Below are positions 9,121 through 20,241 of a DNA stretch of 64,000 bases, piece after piece (the first letter of the stretch is position 1; each line of letters opens with the position of its first letter). The stretch lies in the IMG/VR virus record IMGVR_UViG_3300033153_007973, positions 126,001 to 190,000 of that record; one strand, given 5' to 3'. The notes under the pieces are model-generated. The model searched no databases and was not told the origin of the DNA. It saw only the letters and a program-made list of their open reading frames with translations. Source of the DNA: a virus. The position numbers were made by a program, and so were the translations under genes.

Positions 9121-11232
9121 GTGCCTAGATCAACTGCATCACTATTTACGAGTCAGATACTAAAAGATTGGCCTGGTTGGTCCGCAGCAAAGAGAGATCT
9201 AAACTCTTTTGCGCGTAGGATGATCAATCCATTCAGTCTACTATTAGATGATCTGGAACTAATGCTACCAGAACTCGAGCGAAGCTTGACGTTAGCAACT
9301 GCTGATCCAGATGCCTTTCCATACAAAGCATGGGTGTCTGATGAAGATGATATATCTAACCATCCAAATCAATATGGATCTTCAGATCAATATCTAAATG
9401 CTGTTGACTCAGTAAATGGAAATATCTCTGGTGTAGCAATCGGTATTACCGAAGTTACACCTGATAATTTCAGAATTGCAAATCCAACTGGATTCTTCGT
9501 CTCTGGATCACTCCCAATTGATAGCCTTGGATTATCTGGCGTCCCGCAAATGGGCGAGTATGACACTACAGCAGGAGAGTATCTAATAACGACCGTCTCT
9601 GGTGAACTATCCGGGGAAACCGTTGAGCCTTCATATGCACACGGCATTACAATACCAGAACAGTTTAGTAATATTGCAGAAGCTGAGCTTGGTCTCAGAA
9701 CATTTGTAGATCCAATGTATACTGATATAACTGTTGACTTTGAAGCTGCAATATCGGGTTCAAGAATGGTGCTAGATTATCATCTAGGATCTATGCCAAC
9801 TATAACCAGAACAATAGACAATGTTACTTCTGATGGAGAAGACTTAACGACCTGGACAAATACACAAGACTGGAAAACAGTATACGAGACCAGAGATGAT
9901 CTAGATAATGATGGTATCATAGATGCACGAGAAGAACAACTAATTATTCCACATCTTGGAATAAAGCGTTCTGATGACCCTGTCGCATGGGATGAATTGT
10001 ATGCACAATATGATCTCAATGGAGACGAAGTCATTGATGAACTAGATCTCCTCAGAGTACAAACTCTTGCTAATACAATAAGACCAGATGGTGGCGATAT
10101 CCTGGAATTCGGAGCAGCTGGTGCATATTCGATCACCTTCCAGATTCCAAGAGATGGATATGCTGGAACTACTTCATTCTATAGGAATGCAGTTGGTCCA
10201 GATGTGCGGATTGATTTATCAATGGAATCATTTAGGAACGAGACATTTGGACACTTGCTTACTAATTTTGACGAAGGGTATATTGATTCAGCATATGATC
10301 CATCACTTGGAGTATTCTATTACTTGGATGAAATAAATCGTTGCATCTGGGCAGTAAAATATGACGCAATTGGTATTAATAGAGATAAGTTTAAAATCAT
10401 CCTTCCCTATGAACACAAGAATACACAATTCCGCGGGATTACATATATCGATAATCTTATATATGTTCTAGTCATCATCAATGGAAAGACATGGATATAT
10501 CTCATTGAGACTAGTATATCTAATCCAGAAGCATCGCTTGTAAAGCTCCCAGTACATGCAGGAAACATTATGAATGGGGATCCAGATATTCGTATCAGGG
10601 ATGGAGAAGGTCTCTCGTCTGGCGTTACCTCTCTTGGTTCTATAGATTCAGATAGATTAATGACAATAGATGGTGATAATCTAAAGTTTCTTTATCCTCT
10701 TGTGGATGTCTATTCGAGAGATGTTAATGAACGAACGACTAAAAGCAACCTAGTGTTTAGAGAGAAATATGATTCTCTCACACCATATCCAGAAGCAACA
10801 ATGCTTCAAACATATTTCCATCTGTGGAATGTCTTCGATGAATACGCGCTCGAGCGCGGATTAGAGAGGCATCCAGGAGAGAACAATAGTAGTCTAAAAG
10901 AAACATGCTTAGATGTATATGATAATCCATGGACAATGGACCCACAGGGTATCCATTATGGAATCGCAAGATCTTTGAGATCATCACCATATATTATAAC
11001 TGATCCACTGACATATCGATTATCATCAGCACCGGCAAGTGAGCGAATCAGCGGAACACTCTTAAGACATAACGATGTTCCTGTATGGTGGGATACAATC
11101 ACTGAAGATAAGGTATATCGAGATAGCGCATATCTTTATTCAAAGTTTATGTTCTATTCAGGTGAAACAGAGATGTTTAGAATAGAGAATGATACATTAA
11201 AGGTGAATGAGGATGCACTTATATGGATCTAA
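9121..11232 (+). CDS. Tail-tip protein in gpI position with two calcium-binding loops
   Basis: 703 residues, GTG start. The first 60 residues (helical, with two tryptophans and an acidic LLLDDLELMLPELERSL) may be the baseplate-attachment part; the gene stands where gpI follows gpJ in P2-like phages. A canonical 12-residue EF-hand loop lies at residues 260-271: D260, D262, D264, G265, I267, D268, E271. A second, dockerin-like loop is at 298-309: D298, N300, D302, I305, D309. These predict bound calcium. The remaining 380 residues are beta-rich and unrecognised. The gene overlaps the next by 10 nt, suggesting coupled translation. Confidence 0.5.
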   Translation: MPRSTASLFTSQILKDWPGWSAAKRDLNSFARRMINPFSLLLDDLELMLPELERSLTLATADPDAFPYKAWVSDEDDISNHPNQYGSSDQYLNAVDSVNGNISGVAIGITEVTPDNFRIANPTGFFVSGSLPIDSLGLSGVPQMGEYDTTAGEYLITTVSGELSGETVEPSYAHGITIPEQFSNIAEAELGLRTFVDPMYTDITVDFEAAISGSRMVLDYHLGSMPTITRTIDNVTSDGEDLTTWTNTQDWKTVYETRDDLDNDGIIDAREEQLIIPHLGIKRSDDPVAWDELYAQYDLNGDEVIDELDLLRVQTLANTIRPDGGDILEFGAAGAYSITFQIPRDGYAGTTSFYRNAVGPDVRIDLSMESFRNETFGHLLTNFDEGYIDSAYDPSLGVFYYLDEINRCIWAVKYDAIGINRDKFKIILPYEHKNTQFRGITYIDNLIYVLVIINGKTWIYLIETSISNPEASLVKLPVHAGNIMNGDPDIRIRDGEGLSSGVTSLGSIDSDRLMTIDGDNLKFLYPLVDVYSRDVNERTTKSNLVFREKYDSLTPYPEATMLQTYFHLWNVFDEYALERGLERHPGENNSSLKETCLDVYDNPWTMDPQGIHYGIARSLRSSPYIITDPLTYRLSSAPASERISGTLLRHNDVPVWWDTITEDKVYRDSAYLYSKFMFYSGETEMFRIENDTLKVNEDALIWI

Positions 11233-13307
11233 GTGGACATATTATACTTGAGTATCTGGTAAAGAACAATTCTGAGTTCCAGAATGCTGCCGCAGGTTTC
11301 GATTTCCATGCCGGAATAGATAGCTTGGATTCTATCCCTGATGTAGAAAGCCTCCTGGATGAGAATGGTGATCCAACTCAAGAGCTATTAGATCTTCTCG
11401 CTAATCTCAGAGACGCTACACTTGGATATACTGATACAGATGCAGATCATATTCGTATACACTATTTGAATGATGAAGGATTTCTCTATAACGATGCTAA
11501 TGGTTTCTTCCTAAGTGGAGAACCTACAGCAAACATGACTGATCGGATTACAAGCCTTGAAGCTATTAATATATCTAACTGGGGACATATAAGAGCAGAT
11601 GAAAGCTGGTTAGATGCCAAAGACGTACGTTCAGGATTTACTAGAGTCTTCAATACATACTATGATAAATCTGGTGAGACAAACTCCGAAGCACGATGTG
11701 GAATAGGATTTGAAGATGATCTCAATATGATCAGGATCATGAACTTTGATCCTAATGATGTCATTGGACCAGGACAGTTCACGATTAGTGGTGATATACT
11801 CACTGGTTTAATTCGTGAACAATCAATTGATCATGGCAATATCTATAACTATGCTCCTGAATTACAGGATGGCTATCTATATCTGGATGGACAGGAAACA
11901 TATCTATATGGATCTAAGGTAACTGAGGTCTTCCCAGATCACATATCTGGTTCTGTATTATCAGGTACACCAAATGACTATGCTCCAATCATGATCAGAG
12001 TTGGAACCATAGATCCTCTGACGGCCGGATGCCAAAGTGGTCTCGTGTCTGGTCATCTGATCTTTGAGAGTGACCAATTCCATGATCATCACTCTGAAGA
12101 ATGGAATGATAATGTTACACCTCTATCTCCATTCCATAAAGCCGAAGGTTTGTCTAGAGTATATATCAGTGGTACTGAGATCGAGGATAGAGAGCTCTCT
12201 GGTAATCCTATCGCAACAAACTATTATGACCACAGTGGCACAGTACAGACAATAACCTCAGGCAGTTTAGTGGTTACATATGAAGAACTGGGTGAAGATA
12301 AATGTATTCTCCCAGATACTGATCTCTCTCCGCTGACATGGGAGGATGGAGATAGGATCTTTGCGATTCAGTCACAAGAGAAAGATCCATATAGCATTGC
12401 TGGGTATCTCACTCAGAGCGTGATCCAACCAGTAGTCTCTACAGAAGTAGTCTCTGGTGATACAAATCTTATACATGTCGTAGCTAATATACGCGATGAA
12501 GATGGCGCACCTCTCAGTGGTGTCATAGTCAGATTCGACATTGAGAAATACCTCGAGAACTTATCAGGTGACATAATATCATCTACACAATCACTTGATG
12601 AATATGAAGTTTTATCATATCCATCTGGAAACAGGGTAAGAAGCATCGAGCATAAGGCCATCCTTGATGAATCATATTCTGGGGATATATTTGACTCATA
12701 TCAGATCGGACTCTTCAGAGCGATCGAGGCAGTCCAGACATATGCAATGCCAGCCAGAGCATACTTCGATGTCTCTGGTGACATAGGCTTAGTCAAATAT
12801 GCTGAGACAGACATATTCGGAAGCGCTGAACTCCCAATCAGGATACATAACTTCAATAACTATACAACTGATAATGCAATCAGGCTATCCATCTCAGGAA
12901 CACCAACAATCTCAGACATCCTCAACTTTCGGATCCTGTCAGTTGGAACATCCATCGATGGATATGTTGATACACCAGTAGATGGGTTCTCTATACCTAA
13001 TATAGCTACAAAATTCCAGTATGTGGACTTCTCCGGAGCTACTCCAGAAATAGAGCTTAATACATACCCATACGGTGGCGAACAAATGGTGAGATTATAT
13101 ACTGCAACTGATTTCTCTGATGCGCACCATGTACCAGGACTGACCTCATTTTCTGAACCTTTGGTAACTGACAGAGGATCAGAACTGTGGTATGATGGGG
13201 AAGGTCATGCACATGTGACTTTCAATGCAGCACTAAGTGGTGGTTATGTTGGCTGGGAAATGCTAATTTCACACACAGCTGACCTAATTGGAGTAAATTA
13301 TGACTAA
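11223..13307 (+). CDS. Large beta-rich tail protein with Ig-like domain
   Basis: 694 residues; the ATG lies inside the end of the previous gene. The N-terminal 60 residues are helical, followed by beta-rich sequence with many SGD, SGE and SGT turns. Near residues 400-440 there is a bacterial Ig-like (Big-type) segment: ANIRDEDGAPLSGVIVRFDI. Ig-like domains are common surface additions on tail and fibre proteins and usually bind carbohydrate weakly. No catalytic motif is seen. It probably sits at the outer baseplate. The next gene overlaps by 8 nt. Confidence 0.45.
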   Translation: MDLSGHIILEYLVKNNSEFQNAAAGFDFHAGIDSLDSIPDVESLLDENGDPTQELLDLLANLRDATLGYTDTDADHIRIHYLNDEGFLYNDANGFFLSGEPTANMTDRITSLEAINISNWGHIRADESWLDAKDVRSGFTRVFNTYYDKSGETNSEARCGIGFEDDLNMIRIMNFDPNDVIGPGQFTISGDILTGLIREQSIDHGNIYNYAPELQDGYLYLDGQETYLYGSKVTEVFPDHISGSVLSGTPNDYAPIMIRVGTIDPLTAGCQSGLVSGHLIFESDQFHDHHSEEWNDNVTPLSPFHKAEGLSRVYISGTEIEDRELSGNPIATNYYDHSGTVQTITSGSLVVTYEELGEDKCILPDTDLSPLTWEDGDRIFAIQSQEKDPYSIAGYLTQSVIQPVVSTEVVSGDTNLIHVVANIRDEDGAPLSGVIVRFDIEKYLENLSGDIISSTQSLDEYEVLSYPSGNRVRSIEHKAILDESYSGDIFDSYQIGLFRAIEAVQTYAMPARAYFDVSGDIGLVKYAETDIFGSAELPIRIHNFNNYTTDNAIRLSISGTPTISDILNFRILSVGTSIDGYVDTPVDGFSIPNIATKFQYVDFSGATPEIELNTYPYGGEQMVRLYTATDFSDAHHVPGLTSFSEPLVTDRGSELWYDGEGHAHVTFNAALSGGYVGWEMLISHTADLIGVNYD

Positions 13308-13989
13308 CTGGCTCGGCGGAGAGACAGGACTGGAAGCACTTGAGATAGGACGAACAAGCCTTTGGTATACCAAGGTTGTGGGCGAAGTGCCGGAAGCAAT
13401 AATAGTTCCATATGTCACTATTGGATTACATGAAGTGGGCGCCATCCATGTAACTAAATACATTGCAAAGGATTATTCTCTGAGAGTATATCTGAATGGA
13501 ATATTGGTTACCACTCAAGAAGAAGGACAGGGTAGATTTAGCATAGTATCTGACATGTTAGGATGGATTATGATTGACTATCTTCCAATAAAGATAGGAC
13601 AAAATAACTTCTATATTGGAAAGAAGATACTACCAACCAAATACAACTGGATATTGTGTCCTCTAAAGAAGGTACATCTAACGAACTTAATCACAGCCAT
13701 CAATGCTGCAGAATTAGATCTTCATCTGGAGAAGACTCTTTGGCCAGTAGGCAGACTTGGTGCACTGAGTGAATCAGCAGAAGTTACGACCTCATCTGTA
13801 GTAGATAAATCACTATTTACTCAGATCGTATCAGCGATAAACTATCTTAGATACGTGCTTGTAAACACTCACCAGAAACTAGTACCAGGGTCTAATATTA
13901 CATTCTCTACAAATATTATAGATCCTGAGTTCATTATGAATGCAAGAACGCAGATCAACGATATAGAACAGGTGATCATTACATTATGA
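13300..13989 (+). CDS. Conserved-context tail protein of unknown function
   Basis: 229 residues, not recognised. The N-terminal half is a beta-rich domain (residues 1-110, with YSLRVYLNGILVTTQEEGQG); the second half is helical (LTNLITAINAAELDLHLEK and SLFTQIVSAINYLRYVLVN). It overlaps both neighbours: 8 nt with the gene before and 4 nt (ATGA) with the gene after, so it belongs to the same translation unit as the baseplate proteins. A small adaptor between baseplate parts is likely from size and position, but this is inference. Confidence 0.45.
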   Translation: MTNWLGGETGLEALEIGRTSLWYTKVVGEVPEAIIVPYVTIGLHEVGAIHVTKYIAKDYSLRVYLNGILVTTQEEGQGRFSIVSDMLGWIMIDYLPIKIGQNNFYIGKKILPTKYNWILCPLKKVHLTNLITAINAAELDLHLEKTLWPVGRLGALSESAEVTTSSVVDKSLFTQIVSAINYLRYVLVNTHQKLVPGSNITFSTNIIDPEFIMNARTQINDIEQVIITL

Positions 13990-16013
13990 AGCCCATTATC
14001 GCTAATAGATTAAATAACGATAACGTGAATATCGCATTTGTAAAAGCGACACGGCTCAAGTCACAGGACTGTATTCAGATCCAGGACAAGTCTATCACGT
14101 ATCCAGATAATCTACTCCCCGTACTAACTGGCACAATACAGACAGATTCAAGTCCAAGTGGCGCATTGTCTTTCCCTAATGCGACCAATGATATTATGAT
14201 CACCAATCAGTCACAATATGTATATAGTGAAGGAAGACGGATACCGCTATGGTATCAGTATTCTGTCTCAGAGAGATATCATAACACTACAGCAAGAATC
14301 GGAAACATCAAACACACTGATGTTACTGAGGGTACTGAATATAGCTTTGTACCTCAGACATCAGAAGAACTCGTGGTAAGAAATACAGTAATAGTCCAAT
14401 GGCTGGATGGTGCATCATGGACTACAATAGATACAGATGATTATGTGCTAGATCTTGGGCGCAGATCCATCAAACTTAGTGTCGCTACATATAATACTGA
14501 AACCATTAGGATTAGCTTCTATGCTATTAATCATGACATCACTGTGATTGATCAAGAGGGAGATGACCTTCCAAAAGATGAATTCATGATTGTATTAGAT
14601 AGATTCAAAACCAACCCAGGCGGAGCAGATGAATTTGCTGAAGACACAATCAATCCAACACTCAATGACTTATATTTCTGTACAATATATCTAAAGGAGA
14701 CTCCTCAGAAAGATGAGACATTCATAGTAAAGTATCGTACAGTGGATGAGAACATTGTTACAGAAGAACGCGAGGAGATTATTAATCCAATCACTATCTA
14801 TGAAGAGATCGATGCATTTACATCTGAAGATAGGAATGATATGAAGTATGTCATCGAGACAGACTATTCGATCTCAACTAAACTCAATGACCATGATACT
14901 ATATATGTGAAGCAAGTAGCCAGAAGGAACTCAAAGATTGGTCTCCTAGAACCACAGGATGTACCACATGATCAGATGTGGTTCATAGAGACAGCATCAC
15001 AAGATACAATCATTGATGGATATACATACAACCTACTGGAGGAGAATTCCTTCCAGAGAACAAATGGCTTTATCATTAAAGAGCACACTGAGATTGCTCA
15101 GATGCTCACCGCGGGTAAGATTAAGACAAAGTATAATAATATTCTATCAATCAGAAACTCGACTGGTTTCTCTGGAATCAGCATCAGAACAAACAATATA
15201 GATATAACATCATTCATTACTGACATTGATTCCAAAAATGGAATCATTCATCTTCAATCAAACTTCCCATTCCATCATGGGAATACAATAATTACATACA
15301 AGACAATGCATAAATATGTTCCATATGATAAGCTCTGTGTTAACGCATATAGAATCTTTGACTTAGTCTCAGATTATATCGTGGATAAATATGCTGTGAT
15401 ATATATGTTACCTCAGAGTGAACTGAAAGCATCGATGGGAAGAAGTATCTTCCATCTGAACATATATAAGCATCCAGAAATGCTCTTCGAAACTGTACCG
15501 AGTTATAAGCAAACCATCGATGGCGCAATTGATTACATTGTCGAAACAGATGATTTAGGACAAAGCAATCTGTATAATCTTATTCCAGAATACATCGATA
15601 GCGGCGCCGGTGATGAGTTACATCCAATCATTCTTGGTGTGGTATCTGTAACTTCCCCAGTAACTGCAGCAAGCTTGGAGTTCATTGATATCAGAAGAGC
15701 AGGTGGAGGAGTGAGAGAGTCTGAGACATATCTGGAACATCTCCATCCTGATATTCGTCATAACCTGGATATTGCACATTGGAATGCCTTCAATTATAAT
15801 CTTGACAACATTGCAGTTGTGCGCATTCCAGAAACAATCCGTACTGAATTGATCGAGAAGATGAAGCAATATGACACAAAGCTCATCAGATTGCTTAGGA
15901 ATGATCCTGATCATGATGTGGAAGAGTATGTAGAAACCTTTATCCGAAACAGAGTTCGAAAGTATCTCAGAGCAGGGTGCCATTTTAGTATCGAATATGT
16001 GGAGAGTGCATAG
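13986..16013 (+). CDS. Tail/baseplate protein, unknown family
   Basis: 675 residues, starting in an ATGA overlap with the upstream stop. Predominantly beta-stranded with several repeated small domains; the last 60 residues are charged and helical (RTELIEKMKQYDTKLIRLL followed by an acidic-basic tail). No enzyme motif is visible. It sits within an unbroken run of structural genes and ends in a 1-nt overlap with the next gene's GTG. Most likely an outer baseplate or arm protein, assigned from position only. Confidence 0.42.
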   Translation: MKPIIANRLNNDNVNIAFVKATRLKSQDCIQIQDKSITYPDNLLPVLTGTIQTDSSPSGALSFPNATNDIMITNQSQYVYSEGRRIPLWYQYSVSERYHNTTARIGNIKHTDVTEGTEYSFVPQTSEELVVRNTVIVQWLDGASWTTIDTDDYVLDLGRRSIKLSVATYNTETIRISFYAINHDITVIDQEGDDLPKDEFMIVLDRFKTNPGGADEFAEDTINPTLNDLYFCTIYLKETPQKDETFIVKYRTVDENIVTEEREEIINPITIYEEIDAFTSEDRNDMKYVIETDYSISTKLNDHDTIYVKQVARRNSKIGLLEPQDVPHDQMWFIETASQDTIIDGYTYNLLEENSFQRTNGFIIKEHTEIAQMLTAGKIKTKYNNILSIRNSTGFSGISIRTNNIDITSFITDIDSKNGIIHLQSNFPFHHGNTIITYKTMHKYVPYDKLCVNAYRIFDLVSDYIVDKYAVIYMLPQSELKASMGRSIFHLNIYKHPEMLFETVPSYKQTIDGAIDYIVETDDLGQSNLYNLIPEYIDSGAGDELHPIILGVVSVTSPVTAASLEFIDIRRAGGGVRESETYLEHLHPDIRHNLDIAHWNAFNYNLDNIAVVRIPETIRTELIEKMKQYDTKLIRLLRNDPDHDVEEYVETFIRNRVRKYLRAGCHFSIEYVESA

Positions 16014-18703
16014 TGGCTGACATATTAGAACCGAGATATTATAAGCAACCTTATATTGAGAATTATCTCAAAGAGATCAAGGCATATCTATTCAAGACTA
16101 TAAGTAGTCCTGAGACCCAAATTGCCCCAATTCTCAGTGAGGTAACACAGCATATAGAAACAGCGATGGATCAAGTCAGAGTCAATGGGCAAGCATCTGT
16201 TCCATTTGAATTTGAATCTCAGAAGCTACGATCTAATAACTACAATGAGATGATTGAGAATATCCAAATCGACCTTGCTGTGCTATATGATAATCTCTCG
16301 AGCTTCGTAACGATTCTAACCCAGACAGTCATCATGATGGACAGAGTTATTAGTAAGATGATTAGCAAAGTAGATGATCAGACAAGTCGTATCCAGAGTC
16401 TGGAGGCATTGAGCAATCTCCATGTGGAATTTGATGAGGTTATACATAACTCATTTACTTCTGATGATAATACATATCCAATTCGCGACTCATCCACGAT
16501 TAACAAGGATACCGCTGGAGTTATTACATTAAACACCGTGAATGTCGATGATATTGTCAAAGATGAACTTGGATATGATCTATATCTGAAGCCAGTCACC
16601 CGGGGCGCTTTGACCGTCATCAATAATGAAACACTTGCTGCTGAATCATTTGTCAATACAATGGACATGGATATCATATCTGATTCTCCTGCAGGAATAG
16701 AATATGCAATTATCATTGTTCTTCCAGCAGCAAAATGGATCAATAATATTTCATTTGGGCAGTTTTCATCCCATGCTCTTACCATAGAAGGAATCTTCTA
16801 TGTTAGTGATATTAATACAAGTTCCGATTCTACTAACTGGACAGAGATCAACACACGAACCGATGTGTTCAACTATCGAAACTTTAACTTTAATTTCGAG
16901 CAGGTCGATGCACGCAGTATTATGATTAAGGTCAAGCAAGAGAAGTATAAGATCAAGAAGATAGCTGCAGACATGGCCAGCAGACTATTCTTTAGTGGAG
17001 AGACAAGAAGCTTTAGTGATGTCCTTCATGAAATAGGTAAGAATAGCACACAGAATACTAGCGGTTTCAACCAGGTTGTGCCAACTATTGTCCGAGAGAG
17101 TATCGATAAGAAGATCAAAGTGCTCATCCAAAATGCTATTGATACTCTTAATCTAGACTTGAACTCAGAGGACGGTAACAAGGGAGATTTGACATCCACA
17201 TATTGGTACAACATTGGCATGTTCGATCTTAGGATATATAATAATAGATATCAGGATGATAATATATATAGATCACAGACATTCGGTGGACGTGGTGACA
17301 TTACAGCGGTTACTCTTGTTAAGAATGACAATGTCCCTGATGGAACACTTGCAAATTATTATCTTGAAGTAGGCGGTGATGTACATCGATTCGATTCAAA
17401 TGATGAATGGATGACAGATATCATCACTATAAATGATACAACTGTTAAGACATATAACACAGATCTATTTCTAGATTCTGCAATAAACATTGAAGTAACT
17501 AGAAATGGGTCGATTGTTGGTGGCGCCAACTATTCGATTCGTAAACCATATGCAACATCACAAATGGCATATGGTATCACATTTGACAACTCATATACAC
17601 TGGGTCTTGGTGACTTCGTTACGATCAAATATAAAGTTGCTTCAGTCAACGATCTTGGAAATCCATATAGTCCTAACACACTTAACATTGTGGATATAGG
17701 TGGAAAGCCAAATCTTCGCAACCAGCTTGAAGATGGTAATCTTCAGAGAATGATCATAGAGACACAGAATGGTGACTTCGTTTCTTACAGCATCACTAAT
17801 GATGAAGCACACCCGTTCCTCATCCCATCTAGTGCATCTGGAGATATCCCCGAGTTTGGATATGGTATAAAGAGTAAGAAGAGCATGAATGATTCCATAT
17901 TCCCTCCATATGTAGATCTAGTTGCACCATATCTTTATGGAATCTCAGGAGAATATGTTACTCCTCCGCAAAGAGCGATCTACTATGGTATTATCAATGA
18001 GAATATCAGTGGAGGCGGAGGTACATCATTCAATACTGCATATGATTACATACCAGGTTCTCTACATGTATATATGTCGGGAAGACCTTTGATCACATCC
18101 GAGTATGATACAGATACATCATATCCCGGTAATGATAAGAATGCATTCACAACACCTCTGCACTCTGGTATCGATGGTATTATGAAGACATCATATATCC
18201 CACTCAGTGGAGATGTTGGTGCTCAGCAAAGTAACATTGCTGAACAGAACAGGACAGAACTTTTCTTTGGTACCGATGAAGATAACGTCATTACTCTGGA
18301 GTTTGGGATCTATATCGATCCGCGAATCATTGGTGACACATCTACTGTTCCTCCAATCTGGAGAGAGGGAGATGGAATCTTTGTGCTTGAGTATAATAAT
18401 GATGTAGTATATGAACCGGTTATCATTACCATCAGAGGCAAAAGAGCACGAAACCTTACTGACTATGTGGGTAATACGAAGCCTGAGTTTACAGAGTTTA
18501 GTCCAGCCAGGAGAAACTACGAATATTATGTAGAGGCAAATCGTGTATACTTCAATACAAATATAGATCTTGAGATTACAGTAAGATACTATGTGCTCCC
18601 CGATATCTTAGCTTCTGTAATAAAACTATACAGAACAGATAGAAGCATTGATACGGCCACGCCGGCCATCTATGACTATAGCAACTTTATCGATAAGGCA
18701 TAA
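16013..18703 (+). CDS. Tail-periphery protein with helical N-terminus
   Basis: 896 residues, GTG start sharing one base with the upstream TAG. Residues 1-130 are helical and probably coiled coil (YIENYLKEIKAYLFKTISSP, then a long stretch ending VISKMISKVDDQTSRIQSLE). After this comes a beta-rich domain near residues 220-320 of the kind seen in discoidin-like folds (INNISFGQFSSHALTIEG), another helical linker with VRESIDKKIKVLIQNAIDTL, and a long beta-rich C-terminus. It shares this plan with the next two genes. No catalytic signature. Probably a trimeric arm or fibre-anchoring protein. Confidence 0.42.
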   Translation: MADILEPRYYKQPYIENYLKEIKAYLFKTISSPETQIAPILSEVTQHIETAMDQVRVNGQASVPFEFESQKLRSNNYNEMIENIQIDLAVLYDNLSSFVTILTQTVIMMDRVISKMISKVDDQTSRIQSLEALSNLHVEFDEVIHNSFTSDDNTYPIRDSSTINKDTAGVITLNTVNVDDIVKDELGYDLYLKPVTRGALTVINNETLAAESFVNTMDMDIISDSPAGIEYAIIIVLPAAKWINNISFGQFSSHALTIEGIFYVSDINTSSDSTNWTEINTRTDVFNYRNFNFNFEQVDARSIMIKVKQEKYKIKKIAADMASRLFFSGETRSFSDVLHEIGKNSTQNTSGFNQVVPTIVRESIDKKIKVLIQNAIDTLNLDLNSEDGNKGDLTSTYWYNIGMFDLRIYNNRYQDDNIYRSQTFGGRGDITAVTLVKNDNVPDGTLANYYLEVGGDVHRFDSNDEWMTDIITINDTTVKTYNTDLFLDSAINIEVTRNGSIVGGANYSIRKPYATSQMAYGITFDNSYTLGLGDFVTIKYKVASVNDLGNPYSPNTLNIVDIGGKPNLRNQLEDGNLQRMIIETQNGDFVSYSITNDEAHPFLIPSSASGDIPEFGYGIKSKKSMNDSIFPPYVDLVAPYLYGISGEYVTPPQRAIYYGIINENISGGGGTSFNTAYDYIPGSLHVYMSGRPLITSEYDTDTSYPGNDKNAFTTPLHSGIDGIMKTSYIPLSGDVGAQQSNIAEQNRTELFFGTDEDNVITLEFGIYIDPRIIGDTSTVPPIWREGDGIFVLEYNNDVVYEPVIITIRGKRARNLTDYVGNTKPEFTEFSPARRNYEYYVEANRVYFNTNIDLEITVRYYVLPDILASVIKLYRTDRSIDTATPAIYDYSNFIDKA

Positions 18704-18705
18704 AG

Positions 18706-20241
18706 ATGACAACGCTTATACAATATCAAATCGACGAGATCAAGACTGAACTGGAAGAGCTAGTCAACCAGACTGGTCCATTAGTGGACATCAGAATGGC
18801 CGAAAAGATTCTTAGACAGCTCAATCATCTAGTAGAGACAGGTGGATTTCCAGAGTTTACGATTAGTGATGTTCGCTTCACAGATCCTTTACAATCAAAG
18901 CATCTAAATGATATGCAAAATCAGATACATAAAGTGATGACTGTGTCTCGAGATGTTCTTGAAGAGATGACAGATAAGTTTAATACAGTGCTCGATAAAT
19001 TCACCACTGCAATAAATAAGTCAAGTCAAATGATTGAGACCTCGACTTCTTCTATCGATAACATCGAAGAACAAGTCAAAGAAAGAAGCACCAATGCTTC
19101 TATTCATACACATGAACTGAAGGTAATCAATTTCAACTTCAATTATAAAGAGAACATTAGTAATATTATTGCAGACCACACCATGACATTACCAATAGTA
19201 TCAAAAAAGACACTTGCATTAACACCAAGTCTTAAGGTAGTTCAGCCATCTAATGCAATGATTACAAAACTGAATGACATGGAAGATGTCAGAGATAAAG
19301 ATCTCTTCCGTGGATCATTTATCGGCCGCCTCATTGCTCCACTTGATTCCATTCGCTGGGGCAGAGACTACGGACTCAGTAATGCATTTGATGGTTCTTC
19401 AAACACTGACTTCATTGTACAAACAATAGGATGGCAGGCAGAATCTCAAGTCGACATCATGGTAAAGATGCCAAGGCTGCACAGTGCCAACATTATTACT
19501 ATAGATACAAATGCATCAAGAACACACGTTGACTTTCTTGGAGGAACAACGACATTGACTGTGGTTCCAAGAAATGGTCTTATCATTGGTGATAGAAAGA
19601 CGAATGCACTGAATTTCAGATTGAGAAACGAATTTGTAACTTATCCCACATATAATGTTCTAAAGCTGAAGGAGCGAGAATCCAAGGAGACCGTAAGTAT
19701 CCTAAACTTCTCCGAAACTCTGGAAGCAATGAACCTAGCAAAAGAGATCTTTGGACCAAATCAAATTGTAGTAGATGTAGGTGATAGTGATCTGGAAGAG
19801 GTTGAAAAGAAAGCCATTCCAGTAGTAGAAACAATAGTAGATAACATTTCAGTGACAGAAGCGATATTTGGAACCAATACACTGTGGCAATCAAATGCAA
19901 TCAAGACTGAAGATAACATTATCTCAGTCGAGATCAATGCAGAAACAACTGTACCAGATTCAGGAAGAGAGCTATTGAAGTTCTTTATCTCATTTGATGA
20001 AGAAGAATGGCATCAGGTAAGAAATGCAACAGGTGCAGTGAACTCATTCAATGTCAATTATCCAACAAGAATTGTTCTGAATGGTGATGAGCTCATTAAT
20101 GAATATCTATATCTTCCAGAGATAAAGGAACAGAAGAAAGTATATCTGAAGATTGAGATGGCTGCAGCAGATTCAAACAAGGATACGCCAGTTATTTACT
20201 CACTAAAACTTAAGATCAAAACAGATCAGGTGGCTGAATAA
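18706..20241 (+). CDS. Coiled-coil tail protein with beta-rich C-terminal domain
   Basis: 511 residues. Residues 1-130 form clear coiled coil (QIDEIKTELEELVNQTG; then QIHKVMTVSRDVLEEMTDKF and a Ser/Thr-rich helical run). The rest is beta-rich, with RWGRDYGLSNAFDGSSNTDF near residue 220, a pattern reminiscent of discoidin-type domains on the basis of the Y-G-x-x-N-A-F-D-G motif. It lies between two larger proteins with the same coiled coil plus beta layout and ends in a TAATG junction with the next gene. Likely part of the same multi-subunit tail appendage. Confidence 0.45.
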   Translation: MTTLIQYQIDEIKTELEELVNQTGPLVDIRMAEKILRQLNHLVETGGFPEFTISDVRFTDPLQSKHLNDMQNQIHKVMTVSRDVLEEMTDKFNTVLDKFTTAINKSSQMIETSTSSIDNIEEQVKERSTNASIHTHELKVINFNFNYKENISNIIADHTMTLPIVSKKTLALTPSLKVVQPSNAMITKLNDMEDVRDKDLFRGSFIGRLIAPLDSIRWGRDYGLSNAFDGSSNTDFIVQTIGWQAESQVDIMVKMPRLHSANIITIDTNASRTHVDFLGGTTTLTVVPRNGLIIGDRKTNALNFRLRNEFVTYPTYNVLKLKERESKETVSILNFSETLEAMNLAKEIFGPNQIVVDVGDSDLEEVEKKAIPVVETIVDNISVTEAIFGTNTLWQSNAIKTEDNIISVEINAETTVPDSGRELLKFFISFDEEEWHQVRNATGAVNSFNVNYPTRIVLNGDELINEYLYLPEIKEQKKVYLKIEMAAADSNKDTPVIYSLKLKIKTDQVAE

